DNA of 64,000 nt from DAOSWM01 sp035380045 (GCA_035380045.1 DAOSWM010000008.1:12164-76163), one strand, 5' to 3'; positions 37,068 to 44,625 are shown, numbered from the stretch's first letter. Notes: generated by a model from the letters alone, not told the origin. Program-made: numbers and translations.

Positions 37068-37149
37068 GTTGCTTTCAGTTTTAAATAAAAATGGCTATAA
37101 AAATAATAATTTGTAACTAAAAATGTTGTTTTTTGATGCGATTTTTGAT

Positions 37150-37175
37150 AAAAAAAGGCTGCAAATTTTGCAGCC
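37150..37175 (-). terminator. terminator after the S9 peptidase gene
   Basis: A GGCTGC/GCAGCC hairpin at 37157-37175 is followed, reading the reverse strand, by seven T (37156-37150). It lies 20 bp after the S9 peptidase stop. Confidence 0.85.
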
Positions 37176-37195
37176 TCGATATTTCGTAGTGTTTT

Positions 37196-39757
37196 TTAGA
37201 AGTTTTTGTCAGGATACAGCTCCTCCCACCAACCTTTTTCGTTTTTTAGGTGCATTGAAAACCATGCAAGTATTGAGTTTGTCCACTGAACCCTACGGCT
37301 GTACTTCATAATGAAATGGTTCTCCTCGTCGAACTGGATTAGCTCAACGGGTTTTCCCAGCAGCTTAAGAGCCGTAAACATTTGAATGCTTTCTCCCACA
37401 GGCACGTTGGTGTCGGCACTTCCGTGAAGAAGCAGCAGCGGAGTGGTAATTTTATCGGCACTAAATAGGGGGCTTTGGTTAACGTACAAATCCTTGTTGT
37501 TCCAGGGAAAACTATTTGCGCTGGCCTCAGCGCTGTAGGCGTAACCCCAGTAACCCTCGCCCCAGTAGCTGGTAAGCGCACTGATACCTGCATGCGATAT
37601 TGCTGCCGCAAAAATATCGGTTTGGGTTAACAGGTACTGGGTCATAAATCCTCCGTACGATGCGCCAATACAGCCAATACTGCTTGCATCAACAAACGAA
37701 TGTTCAGCGCTAAATTTTTTAGTTCCCTCAATTATTTCATCGGCGGTAACTTTTCCCCATGCGTTTACATGTGCAGCCGAAAAATCTTGTCCAAAACCAG
37801 TTGCCCCGCTAGGTTGTAGTACATAAACAACGAACCCGTGAGCAGCGTACAGCTCCTTTGGGTATCTTCCACCAAAATCACGGCCAACGGGCGATGTGCC
37901 ACCGTAGTAATATACAATGGTTGGGTATTTCTTTGAGGCATCAAAATTTGGGGGCAGGTAGTAACGGCCTTTTATGGTTTTTCCCAACGATGACTTGAAG
38001 TTCCACTCCTTGGTTTCGCCCAGTGCAACTTGCTTGTACGTGTCCTTTTCAGGATCCTCAATAAGCGATGATTTGTTTGTTTTCAAATCCACCAGGTATG
38101 CTTTTTTCCAAGAGTTCATGCCATTTCCGGTGTAAACAGCAAGTTGCTTGGTTTTTGCAAAGTCGATTCTGTTTATTACTTCCTCGGCAAGCTTAAGTTG
38201 CGTGAATTTTTCTGATTTCGTGTTGAACAGGTAAACATTGTTCCTGTCTTCGTCATCGGTGTTGAAATAGATGTTGTTTGTGGTAGGGCACCACCACGAG
38301 CTGCTAATTGATGGGTTGAAATTCTTTGTAATGGCTCTAACTTTCTTCGACTCCATTTCGTAAATGTACGCTTGGGTATCGTACCCGTTTGGGAGTTTAC
38401 CGTCGCTAACGTTAACGCCTAAATCGCCAAAGGCGAGCGGTGCAGATGTAATGAGCAACTTTTTACCGTCGGGGGAGTAGGAGGCACCCATGGCAAAAAG
38501 CTTGTTTGCAAAAATGGTGTCGATTTTGTGTGTTGCCAGGTTCATTTCAATAAGAGTGTGCTTGTCGTAGGGGCGCTCGGAGTAGTCGAGATGGCTAACG
38601 GTAAAAATAATTTTTTTACTGTCGGGGCTTATGTCCTGTAGCCAGGTCGATTGGTTTCCCCAGGTGAGCCTTTCAGTTTTACCCGATGAAATTTCGGTTT
38701 TGTAAAGAAAACTCCGCTCGCGCCATCCGGGCTGACGATCCTCCATGGTGAGAATACGCTTCACATCCCCCTTTTTGCTATCGTCCTTATCGTCAATGCT
38801 ATAAATAATGAATTGCTCGTTTGGAGCCCAAGTGTAGCCAGAAACTTCTTTTGCTTCGTCGAGAATTCTTGCCTCGTTTAGCTTATCGAAATCAAAAACC
38901 CAAAGGCTTCCACCTGCAATGTACGATAGCTTGTTCCCTTTTGGCATCCATTGAACGCTCGAAACTTCTGATTGGCGGAACGATGAGAGCGTTTTCCCAT
39001 CGGACAACCTTACCACTTTTCGGAACCATGAATTCTTCTCCTTTTCGGTGTTAAGCTCAGAGATTGTAACTAAGACAAAGTCGCCTGCTGCTGAAATTGC
39101 AGCGCTGGAAAGTTTGGGACCCTCCAGCAGCTGGTTAATGGTTAACGGTGCTATGGGATTGGTTGATACCACTAGCGTTTCAGCAACATAGTCCTCCGAT
39201 GGTTTGAAGCAAACTTTAAGTGTAGACGGGTTGGTGAGAGTGTCGGGCAGGAGGACTTTTACCAAAATCCTGTGTTTTCCTGGAACCAGCTTCACCTCCT
39301 TCGAAATTGGTTTCGATTCGCTGCTTGCGGTGTATCTGTCGGCCAGCTTGCTGTTTATCACGAAAAGTTCGAATGGTGCTGATGAATTGATGCTTAGCAT
39401 CCCTTTCCAAAAATTCTCTGTTGAAACGTAAGTTGAAAAGAATGCAATTCTGTTGCCTTTCTCGTTGAACGAGAAGCGCAGCATGCTATCGGCATCAACT
39501 GTTTGCTCGTTCCAAATTAGGTTGGTTCCCTTTATTGCTTCACCGTTTTTTGGAGAAAAGGTTTCGAGGTTAAAAAGGGAGGACTTGAGCAGCTCGCTGG
39601 TTTTAAATAGTTCGCCCTGAGTGTTCTCTTTCTGCGAAAGTGCAGGTTCAAGAACCTCGATAGAACCGGCCGCAAGCCATTTATCCACTAGTAGTTCTTG
39701 CGCTGAAAGCGCAAAAAATGTAAGACTTAAAATGCATAGGAGCACTATTCTTTTCAT
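37196..39757 (-). CDS. exported S9 family peptidase (prolyl oligopeptidase/DPP-like)
   Basis: 853 residues from the ATG at 39757, which starts a clean signal peptide (MKRIVLLCILSLTFFALSAQ). The N-terminal two thirds resemble a beta-propeller with repeated SPDGKKLLITS-type blades. The C-terminal alpha/beta hydrolase has the nucleophile in GCIGASYGGFMTQ, an Asp in LHGSADTNVPVGES and a His in DEENHFIMKYSRR. A periplasmic or secreted exo/oligopeptidase preferring proline or alanine is the general expectation. Monocistronic. Confidence 0.9.
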   Translation of the reverse strand: MKRIVLLCILSLTFFALSAQELLVDKWLAAGSIEVLEPALSQKENTQGELFKTSELLKSSLFNLETFSPKNGEAIKGTNLIWNEQTVDADSMLRFSFNEKGNRIAFFSTYVSTENFWKGMLSINSSAPFELFVINSKLADRYTASSESKPISKEVKLVPGKHRILVKVLLPDTLTNPSTLKVCFKPSEDYVAETLVVSTNPIAPLTINQLLEGPKLSSAAISAAGDFVLVTISELNTEKEKNSWFRKVVRLSDGKTLSSFRQSEVSSVQWMPKGNKLSYIAGGSLWVFDFDKLNEARILDEAKEVSGYTWAPNEQFIIYSIDDKDDSKKGDVKRILTMEDRQPGWRERSFLYKTEISSGKTERLTWGNQSTWLQDISPDSKKIIFTVSHLDYSERPYDKHTLIEMNLATHKIDTIFANKLFAMGASYSPDGKKLLITSAPLAFGDLGVNVSDGKLPNGYDTQAYIYEMESKKVRAITKNFNPSISSSWWCPTTNNIYFNTDDEDRNNVYLFNTKSEKFTQLKLAEEVINRIDFAKTKQLAVYTGNGMNSWKKAYLVDLKTNKSSLIEDPEKDTYKQVALGETKEWNFKSSLGKTIKGRYYLPPNFDASKKYPTIVYYYGGTSPVGRDFGGRYPKELYAAHGFVVYVLQPSGATGFGQDFSAAHVNAWGKVTADEIIEGTKKFSAEHSFVDASSIGCIGASYGGFMTQYLLTQTDIFAAAISHAGISALTSYWGEGYWGYAYSAEASANSFPWNNKDLYVNQSPLFSADKITTPLLLLHGSADTNVPVGESIQMFTALKLLGKPVELIQFDEENHFIMKYSRRVQWTNSILAWFSMHLKNEKGWWEELYPDKNF

Positions 39758-39847
39758 AGTATTGCGATTAATGGTTAAAATTTCAATGTTTGTATGACTG
39801 GCAAAGAGGCGAAAAGTAAAAATCACCAGCCGATAAAAATGCATAAA

Positions 39848-39879
39848 TTTGCTCAAAAACCAAAAAAGGATTACTTTTG
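39848..39879 (+). promoter_or_regulatory. promoter of tRNA-Arg
   Basis: TTTG (39848-39851), a 20-bp spacer and TACTTTTG (39872-39879), 15 bp before the mature tRNA. Confidence 0.7.
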
Positions 39880-39894
39880 CCCACCGATTTATTT

Positions 39895-39966
39895 GGCCCC
39901 GTAGTTCAATGGATAGAACGGAAGTTTCCTAAACTTTAGATTCAGGTTCGATTCCTGGCGGGGCTA
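39895..39966 (+). tRNA. tRNA-Arg (anticodon CCU)
   Basis: A 72-nt cloverleaf: acceptor GGCCCCG/CGGGGCT (one G-T at the end), D-arm GTTC/GAAC, anticodon loop TTCCTAA (anticodon CCT), T-arm TCAGG/CCTGG with TTCGATT loop, discriminator A. CCA is not encoded. Its 3' part is repeated at 40250-40365. Confidence 0.93.
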
Positions 39967-39977
39967 CAAAGGGTGCA
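39922..39977 (+). repeat. direct repeat, left copy (3' half of tRNA-Arg plus 11 bp)
   Basis: 56 bp running from the anticodon stem through the tRNA end to GGGTGCA. It matches 40250-40365 with three transitions once the 60-bp insert in the right copy is removed. The pattern is that of attL/attR at a tRNA 3' end. Confidence 0.85.
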
Positions 39978-39994
39978 TTAAGCGCCCTTTTTTT
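39968..39994 (+). terminator. terminator after tRNA-Arg
   Basis: AAAGGGTGC pairs with GCGCCCTTT over a short loop and runs into a T tract. Confidence 0.8.
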
Positions 39995-39999
39995 ATTGT

Positions 40000-40260
40000 A
40001 TGGACAATCCGTTTTTCATTTATGCCCTTGTTAGCCAATTTGATGGCAGGATTTACGTCGGCATGTCGCAGGATATTGACCGGCGATTGACCGAGCACAA
40101 TGCAGGGAAAGTGAAATCCACCAAAGGGTTTGTTCCTTGGGTGCTTTTCTTCAAGGAGTTGGCTGGGAACGCAGAACAGGCAAGGACAAGGGAAAAATAC
40201 TACAAAGCGGCATCGGGCAAAAAGAAGTTAAAAGCGATTCTCCAAGCCAAAGTTTCCTAA
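40000..40260 (+). CDS. small GIY-YIG nuclease family protein
   Basis: 86 residues, a single GIY-YIG domain: FFIYALVSQFDGRIYVGMSQDIDRRLTEHN (shown in part; the GIY/YIG strands read IYAL and IYVG) with the catalytic Arg in DRRLTEHN and a C-terminal lysine-rich helix (REKYYKAASGKKKLK). Such short proteins (UPF0213-like) are frequent in Bacteroidota, often near RNA genes. Its last codons and stop (AAAGTTTCCTAA) lie inside the right copy of the tRNA-Arg repeat, so the gene is bracketed by tRNA halves. It could be cargo or a homing-type endonuclease responsible for the insertion. Confidence 0.85.
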   Translation: MDNPFFIYALVSQFDGRIYVGMSQDIDRRLTEHNAGKVKSTKGFVPWVLFFKELAGNAEQARTREKYYKAASGKKKLKAILQAKVS

Positions 40261-40365
40261 ACTTTAGATTCAAGTTCCCTGCCCGACTGCGTCATTCAGG
40301 CGGGCCTGCCTGCGTGACGCGTCAGCAGTCAGGCAGGGATTCTTGGTGGGGCTACAAAGGGTGCA
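40250..40365 (+). pseudogene. duplicated 3' half of tRNA-Arg (right repeat copy), interrupted
   Basis: The copy begins at the anticodon stem and ends at GGGTGCA. It differs from the intact tRNA by three transitions. Two of them change one T-stem pair from G-C (39945/39955) to A-T (40273/40343), and the third makes a G-T acceptor pair. It lacks the 5' half and is split in the T-loop by a 60-bp insert, so it cannot make tRNA. Confidence 0.85.
40278..40337. repeat. 60-bp GC-rich imperfect palindrome inserted in the tRNA T-loop copy
   Basis: The insert begins CCTGCCCGACTGC and ends GCAGTCAGGCAGG, and its halves pair through most of their length. It interrupts the T-loop copy exactly between TTC and GATT. 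Its GC content is far above the surroundings. It looks like a REP/MITE-type dispersed palindrome. Confidence 0.75.
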
Positions 40366-40510
40366 AAAAAGCGTGTAATATCAAAAAAAAATGTTTTTGG
40401 TGAAATCGACTTTCTGAAAACCAATGCAGGTTTCACTAGGTTGCTTCAACCATCAAAGAGCAAACGTTTGACTTTGTAGAGCACTTTGTGATTAGCAATC
40501 GACAAGGTAG
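40366..40510. other. unassigned debris region
   Basis: About 145 bp with no start-to-stop gene. Short open stretches give peptides such as TNAGFTRLLQPSKSKRLTL and KEQTFDFVEHFVISNRQGS in different forward frames. They look like coding remnants but match no family I can name. Confidence 0.35.
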
Positions 40511-40651
40511 TTAGGTGGCATTACAGATAATCCTTACAGAAATTATCAGTGTTCCCTATTCTTTAACCATTACCTAAAGGGCGAATCCGCTCCTGAATGG
40601 ATGGTTAAAGGTGTTCCGGCAATTGAAAAGGGCGAAAACCTCGGTTACTAG
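40511..40651 (+). pseudogene. C-terminal remnant of an S9 (prolyl oligopeptidase-type) peptidase
   Basis: Frame 40511-40651 reads 46 codons then TAG, ending FFNHYLKGESAPEWMVKGVP then AIEKGENLGY. That is the typical C-terminus of a subfamily of S9 peptidases and differs from the intact S9 gene at 37196. No start codon, catalytic region or upstream frame is left (in-frame stop at 40508). It overlaps the deoC end by 4 bp. Confidence 0.5.
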
Positions 40652-41550
40652 TATTTTGCTCCAGCAGCCGATGCGGAGAAGTACTGAACTTTTTCTCCGG
40701 TAATGTCCGATAGAAGATTGTCGGCCAAGCGGCTGGCGCCAAATCGTAGCCAGGTATTGTTGAGCCATTTTTCGCCGAGAATCTCCTCAACAATCATGTA
40801 GAAAAGGACAGAATCTGGTGAGTTCACCATGCCTCCGGCAGGCTTTATTCCCACCATTTTTCCCGTTTTTTCGTGGAATTCTTTTGCTGCCAAACACATT
40901 ACGAAGAGGGCTTCGGGTGTAGCTGCCGGATCCATTTTGCCGGTTGATGTTTTTATGAAATCGGCCCCAGCCTCCATGGCAAGGAACGAGGCAAGCTTAA
41001 TGTCGGAAAGTGAAGGAAGCGCTCCGGTTTCAAGAATAACTTTAACCTGTGAATCTCCAGCAACTTCTTTTATTTGTTGAAGTTCGCTGAAAACAGTGAA
41101 GTAATCGCCAGCCAGAAAATGCCCGAGTGAAATAACCACGTCAATCTCGTCAGCTCCCATTTCAAGGCACATTTGGCACTCGGAAAGTTTTATGTCAATA
41201 AATGTTTGCGAAGCAGGAAACCCGGCTGCAACCGAAGCAATTTTTACATCCTTGGCAGTGAGCGATTGGCGTACCGCATTTACAAGCGATGGGTAAACGC
41301 AAATGGCTGCAACGTTGGGAATGCTTGGGTAGTTTTCCTGAAACTTGCTAACCCGCTCGCCAAACATTTCGCCACGCTCGAGGCTGTCGGTAGAGTTTAG
41401 GGTTGTAAGGTCTATTAAGCTGAAGCACTTTTTTAGCTGCTCCTTATCTTTTGCTCTCTCGGCAACTTTCGATTTAATATTATCGATTGATTTTTTTAAA
41501 AAATCCTCATCAACTTCAATGTTGAATTTTTCTTCGAGTGAAAGGTTCAT
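40648..41550 (-). CDS. deoC: deoxyribose-phosphate aldolase (long form)
   Basis: 300 residues. The Schiff-base lysine is in ADFIKTSTGKMDPAATPEAL, with a second lysine in VGIKPAGGMVN and the substrate-site ADEIDVVISLGHFLAGDY. It cleaves 2-deoxyribose 5-phosphate to glyceraldehyde 3-phosphate and acetaldehyde in nucleoside breakdown. It is longer than the 220-260 residue bacterial type because of an N-terminal extension, as in the eukaryote-like group. Confidence 0.93.
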   Translation of the reverse strand: MNLSLEEKFNIEVDEDFLKKSIDNIKSKVAERAKDKEQLKKCFSLIDLTTLNSTDSLERGEMFGERVSKFQENYPSIPNVAAICVYPSLVNAVRQSLTAKDVKIASVAAGFPASQTFIDIKLSECQMCLEMGADEIDVVISLGHFLAGDYFTVFSELQQIKEVAGDSQVKVILETGALPSLSDIKLASFLAMEAGADFIKTSTGKMDPAATPEALFVMCLAAKEFHEKTGKMVGIKPAGGMVNSPDSVLFYMIVEEILGEKWLNNTWLRFGASRLADNLLSDITGEKVQYFSASAAGAKY

Positions 41551-41605
41551 AGGTTCTTCAGATTATTTGAAGTACAAAAATACGAATTTCTTTTTACCAA
41601 CTATT

Positions 41606-41812
41606 TTATTGCTTCAGCTTCGGATTGTTCAGGTGGCGAGTGGCATCGCGGGAGTTCCGTTTTTCAAAAGNNNNNNNNNNNNNNNNNNNNNNNNNNNNNN
41701 NNNNNNNNNNNNNNNNNNNNNNNNNNNNNNNNNNNNNNNNNNNNNNNNNNNNNNNNNNNNNNNNNNNNNNATCAACCTCATTTTGAAGTTGTTTTAATGT
41801 AAAATCGGCCAT
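41606..41812 (-). CDS. MazG-like nucleotide pyrophosphohydrolase, interrupted by assembly gap
   Basis: The start (MADFTLKQLQNEVD) and end (FEKRNSRDATRHLNNPKLKQ) fit the two ends of the small MazG-like family of about 105-115 residues, which hydrolyse non-canonical NTPs. The middle, including the metal-binding EExxE motif, falls in the 100-N gap. The 68 codons implied here are too few, so the true gap is probably longer than 100. The ATG overlaps the dtd stop by 1 bp, so the two are coupled. Confidence 0.7.
   Translation of the reverse strand: MADFTLKQLQNEVDXXXXXXXXXXXXXXXXXXXXXXXXXXXXXXXXXXFEKRNSRDATRHLNNPKLKQ
41671..41770. other. assembly gap (100 N)
   Basis: Exactly 100 N, the usual placeholder for a scaffold join of unknown length. 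It falls inside the MazG-like gene. Confidence 0.99.
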
Positions 41813-42264
41813 TACTCCTTACTTTTTGTGTCGATAATTATGGTAACCGGACCATCGTTAACCAGCGAAACCTCCATCATTGCGCCAAAAATTCCGGAAG
41901 GAACATTCTTCTTGATTTCCATAGAAAGCTTTTCGATAAACGATTCATACAACGGTATTGCTGTTTCGGGGCGTGCGGCCATAATGTACGAGGGGCGATT
42001 CCCTTTTTTTGTTTTTGCGTGTAAAGTAAACTGGCTAACAACAAGAATTTCTGCGGCAACATCAACAACCGAAAGGTTCATTACACCGTCAGCATCGTCG
42101 AAAATTCTGAGGCGCGAAACCTTGCCAACCATCCATTCCACATCCTCAACCGTGTCGAGCTCCTCAAACCCTGCAAGGATAAGAAGTCCCTTGCCAATTG
42201 AACCAGTTATTTCTTCTTCAACTTTTACCGATGCGCTGCTTACGCGCTGAATAACAACTCTCAT
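41812..42264 (-). CDS. dtd: D-aminoacyl-tRNA deacylase
   Basis: 150 residues from the ATG at 42264 (MRVVIQRVSSASVKV); the upstream ATG would add 13 atypical residues. The signature SQFTLHAKTKKGNRPS and the C-terminal NDGPVTIIIDT are both present, the latter being the cross-subunit Gly-cisPro loop. It removes D-amino acids (and glycine from tRNA-Ala) from mischarged tRNA. It is the first gene of a pair with the MazG-like hydrolase, both being sanitation enzymes. Confidence 0.95.
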   Translation of the reverse strand: MRVVIQRVSSASVKVEEEITGSIGKGLLILAGFEELDTVEDVEWMVGKVSRLRIFDDADGVMNLSVVDVAAEILVVSQFTLHAKTKKGNRPSYIMAARPETAIPLYESFIEKLSMEIKKNVPSGIFGAMMEVSLVNDGPVTIIIDTKSKE

Positions 42265-42418
42265 TTTGAAATTGATTTTTGACAAACAAAAATACACAAC
42301 CAAATCAACTTTATTGGAAAAACTAGTTTCAATTTTTCTGAAGTATGCACTACTTTTGTTGTTAATGGTCTGGCTGAATGATTTTTGTGATTCTTGTTTA
42401 AGTTGAGGAGCATTTTAC

Positions 42419-42452
42419 TTGGAGAAACATCGTAACTTAATAGCTATATTTG
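42419..42452 (+). promoter_or_regulatory. promoter of the NusG-like gene
   Basis: TTG (42419-42421), a 23-bp spacer and TATATTTG (42445-42452), only 18 bp before the ATG at 42471, giving a very short leader. Confidence 0.55.
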
Positions 42453-42470
42453 TGGCCCATTTTGAAAGAG

Positions 42471-42992
42471 ATGAAAGTGCTAGATATCAGACAACCTCGC
42501 TGGTTTGCAGCGTATACTAAACCCCGCAACGAGAAGAAGGTATACGAGCGGCTAACCGAAGCGGGCATTGAAACTTTTCTTCCGCTTCAGAAGCGGATGA
42601 AGCAGTGGAGCGACAGGAAAAAAATTGTTGAAGAGCCGCTGTTAAGGTCATACATTTTTGTGCGAATTACAGAGAAGGATTACTACAATGTGCTTAATAC
42701 GTTTGGCGTGGTTCGCTACGTTACATTTGAAGGGAAAGCGGCACCAATTCCCGATAAGCAAATCGATATTCTTAAGCTTCTGGTTGGCCAGCAGGTTGAT
42801 ATTGAAACAACTGATGAATCCATTGAACCGGGTGAAAAAATTGAGGTAACAATAGGACCACTGCGAGGATTAGAGGGTGAACTGGTTGAGCACAAAGGGA
42901 AAAGCAAAGTAGTCGTTCGGCTCGACCACATTTCGCACTCCATTCTGGTTACCCTGCAGAAGGGTTACATTACCAAGGCAAGGCCAAGCTAA
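42471..42992 (+). CDS. NusG-like transcription antitermination protein (UpxY type)
   Basis: 173 residues from the ATG at 42471. The NGN domain opens PRWFAAYTKPRNEKKVYERL and the KOW region at the C-terminus contains GPLRGLEGELVEHKGKSKVVV. The FLPLQKRMKQWSDRKK segment marks the UpxY/specialised-NusG group rather than housekeeping NusG. Such proteins load onto RNA polymerase at the leader of polysaccharide operons and prevent termination. Here the gene stands alone, convergent with rpiB, with no capsule genes adjacent. Confidence 0.88.
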   Translation: MKVLDIRQPRWFAAYTKPRNEKKVYERLTEAGIETFLPLQKRMKQWSDRKKIVEEPLLRSYIFVRITEKDYYNVLNTFGVVRYVTFEGKAAPIPDKQIDILKLLVGQQVDIETTDESIEPGEKIEVTIGPLRGLEGELVEHKGKSKVVVRLDHISHSILVTLQKGYITKARPS

Positions 42993-42995
42993 AAA

Positions 42996-43433
42996 CTACG
43001 GTTCAATTTTTGCCACACGGGCAGCGTGCCGTCCTCCCTCAAAGTCGGTACTTAAGAATGAAGTAACAATTTCCTTCGCCATGTCAACCGAAACAAAACG
43101 TGCGGGAACCGCACAAATATTGGCGTTGTTGTGCATGCGAGCCAGCGATGCAATTTCGGGAATCCAGCAAAGAGCCGAGCGTATTCCCTTGTGCTTATTG
43201 CTGGTGATGTTAACCCCGTTTCCGCTTCCACAAAGAACGATTCCCAACTCAAATTCAGAACTTGCAACTGCCTCGGCCAGAGGGTGAATGATGTCGGGGT
43301 AATCAACACTTGCCTCAGAGTTTGTGCCAAAATCCTTCACTTCATGTCCCTGCTCCCGAAGAAATGGAACCAGCTCCTGTTTTGTGGAAAATCCGGCATG
43401 GTCGCAGCCTATGGCAATTCGGTATGTTCTCAT
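42996..43433 (-). CDS. rpiB: ribose 5-phosphate isomerase B
   Basis: 145 residues. RIAIGCDHAGFSTKQELVPF at the N-terminus, the catalytic Cys in VLCGSGNGVNITSNKHKGIR and NNANICAVPARFVS are the family hallmarks. It interconverts ribose 5-phosphate and ribulose 5-phosphate, linking the deoC pathway product pool to the pentose phosphate pathway. It ends 3 bp from the convergent NusG-like gene and is divergent from hemW. Confidence 0.95.
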   Translation of the reverse strand: MRTYRIAIGCDHAGFSTKQELVPFLREQGHEVKDFGTNSEASVDYPDIIHPLAEAVASSEFELGIVLCGSGNGVNITSNKHKGIRSALCWIPEIASLARMHNNANICAVPARFVSVDMAKEIVTSFLSTDFEGGRHAARVAKIEP

Positions 43434-43497
43434 AATTATATGCTATTTTTGCAAAGATAAATCCAATCGAATTACCAGCAATCAAAAACGGGCGAAA

Positions 43498-44625
43498 ATG
43501 TCGGGAATTTATATCCATGTTCCTTTCTGCAAGAAGAAATGCGACTACTGCGACTTCTACTCGGTTACTTCGCTCGGGTTGATGGATAGTTTCGCCAGGG
43601 CTGTTGAGAAAGAAATTGAGCTTCGTTCAAACTACTTGCAGGATTCTAGGGTTGAAACCATTTACTTTGGTGGAGGAACGCCCTCGTTACTGTCCGAATC
43701 TCATCTGGGTTCAATTTTCGGCTCGTTACAAAAGAACTTTAACCTTTCCGAAAGTTTGGAGGTTACCATTGAGGCGAATCCCGACGACCTGAACCCAGCC
43801 AAACTGAAAGAGTTTCTGGGTGTTGGATTCAACCGAATTAGTATCGGTGTGCAGTCGTTTAGCGATACCGATTTAGCTTATCTGGGGCGCAGGCACAATT
43901 CGCAACAGGCAGTTGATTCAGTTATTTGGGCGAGCGAGGCGGGTTTTAACAACATTAGCATCGATTTAATTTACGGGCTCCCAATTTCATCGAGTAAAGT
44001 TTGGAAAGAGAATCTGGTTAAGGCCTTTGCTTTGCCCATTAAGCACCTGTCGAGTTACCATTTAATTTACGAGGAGGGAACGCCGTTGACCCGAAAGGTC
44101 GATAGGGGATTGGTACTCCCGGTTGAGGAAGAAACCAGCGTAAACCAGTTCGAAATTCTTCAAAAGGAAGCTGCATCCAACGATTTTATTCACTACGAGA
44201 TATCGAATTTAGCGGTGGAGGGCTTTTTTTCAAAACATAACACATCGTATTGGCAGCAGGTTCCATACCTTGGGCTTGGGCCCTCGGCCCATTCTTACAA
44301 CGGGTTTTCGCGTGAGTGGAACCCTCGTTCTGTTAATAGCTGGCTCAATTCCGTTTCCGAAAATGCGGTTGCCACCGAAAAGGAAATTCTTTCGGAAAGG
44401 GAAAAGCTGAATGAGTACCTAATTACATCGCTTCGAACCATGTGGGGAACGAATGTTGATTACGTTAAGAGTGAGTTTGGTGAAGAAAGTGCAGCGAAGC
44501 TTCAAAAAAATGCCAAAAAATTTATTGAACAAGGATTAGTGACCCTTCAAAACAACCACCTGGTAATTCCTCAAAAGCACTTCCTGGTATCCGATGGAAT
44601 AATAACCGATTTGCAGTTTGTTTAA
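43498..44625 (+). CDS. hemW: HemW-like radical SAM heme chaperone
   Basis: 375 residues from the ATG at 43498 (MSGIYIHVPFCKKKCDYCDF); the longer frame upstream overlaps rpiB and is rejected. The radical SAM motif is CKKKCDYC (CX3CX2C). The extra Cys of true coproporphyrinogen oxidase HemN (CX3CX2CXC) is absent, since the position reads F, so it should be HemW. TIYFGGGTPSLL and IEANPDDL follow, with a HemN C-terminal domain at the end. Role: heme trafficking to respiratory enzymes. Confidence 0.92.
   Translation: MSGIYIHVPFCKKKCDYCDFYSVTSLGLMDSFARAVEKEIELRSNYLQDSRVETIYFGGGTPSLLSESHLGSIFGSLQKNFNLSESLEVTIEANPDDLNPAKLKEFLGVGFNRISIGVQSFSDTDLAYLGRRHNSQQAVDSVIWASEAGFNNISIDLIYGLPISSSKVWKENLVKAFALPIKHLSSYHLIYEEGTPLTRKVDRGLVLPVEEETSVNQFEILQKEAASNDFIHYEISNLAVEGFFSKHNTSYWQQVPYLGLGPSAHSYNGFSREWNPRSVNSWLNSVSENAVATEKEILSEREKLNEYLITSLRTMWGTNVDYVKSEFGEESAAKLQKNAKKFIEQGLVTLQNNHLVIPQKHFLVSDGIITDLQFV

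Noticed and set aside
39758..39856. 33-residue extension of the S9 peptidase
   Set aside because: It would bury the signal peptide that begins at 39757.
40137..40403. 88-codon forward frame overlapping the GIY-YIG gene
   Set aside because: Out of frame with the nuclease and composed largely of repeat and tRNA-remnant sequence; the GIY-YIG frame explains the region.
41345..41797. 150-codon forward frame running through the N gap
   Set aside because: Antisense to deoC and the MazG-like gene; its length is an artefact of N being read as open sequence.
43324..43497. N-terminal extension of hemW into rpiB
   Set aside because: The family starts at the MSGIYIHVPF sequence; the extension is antisense rpiB code.
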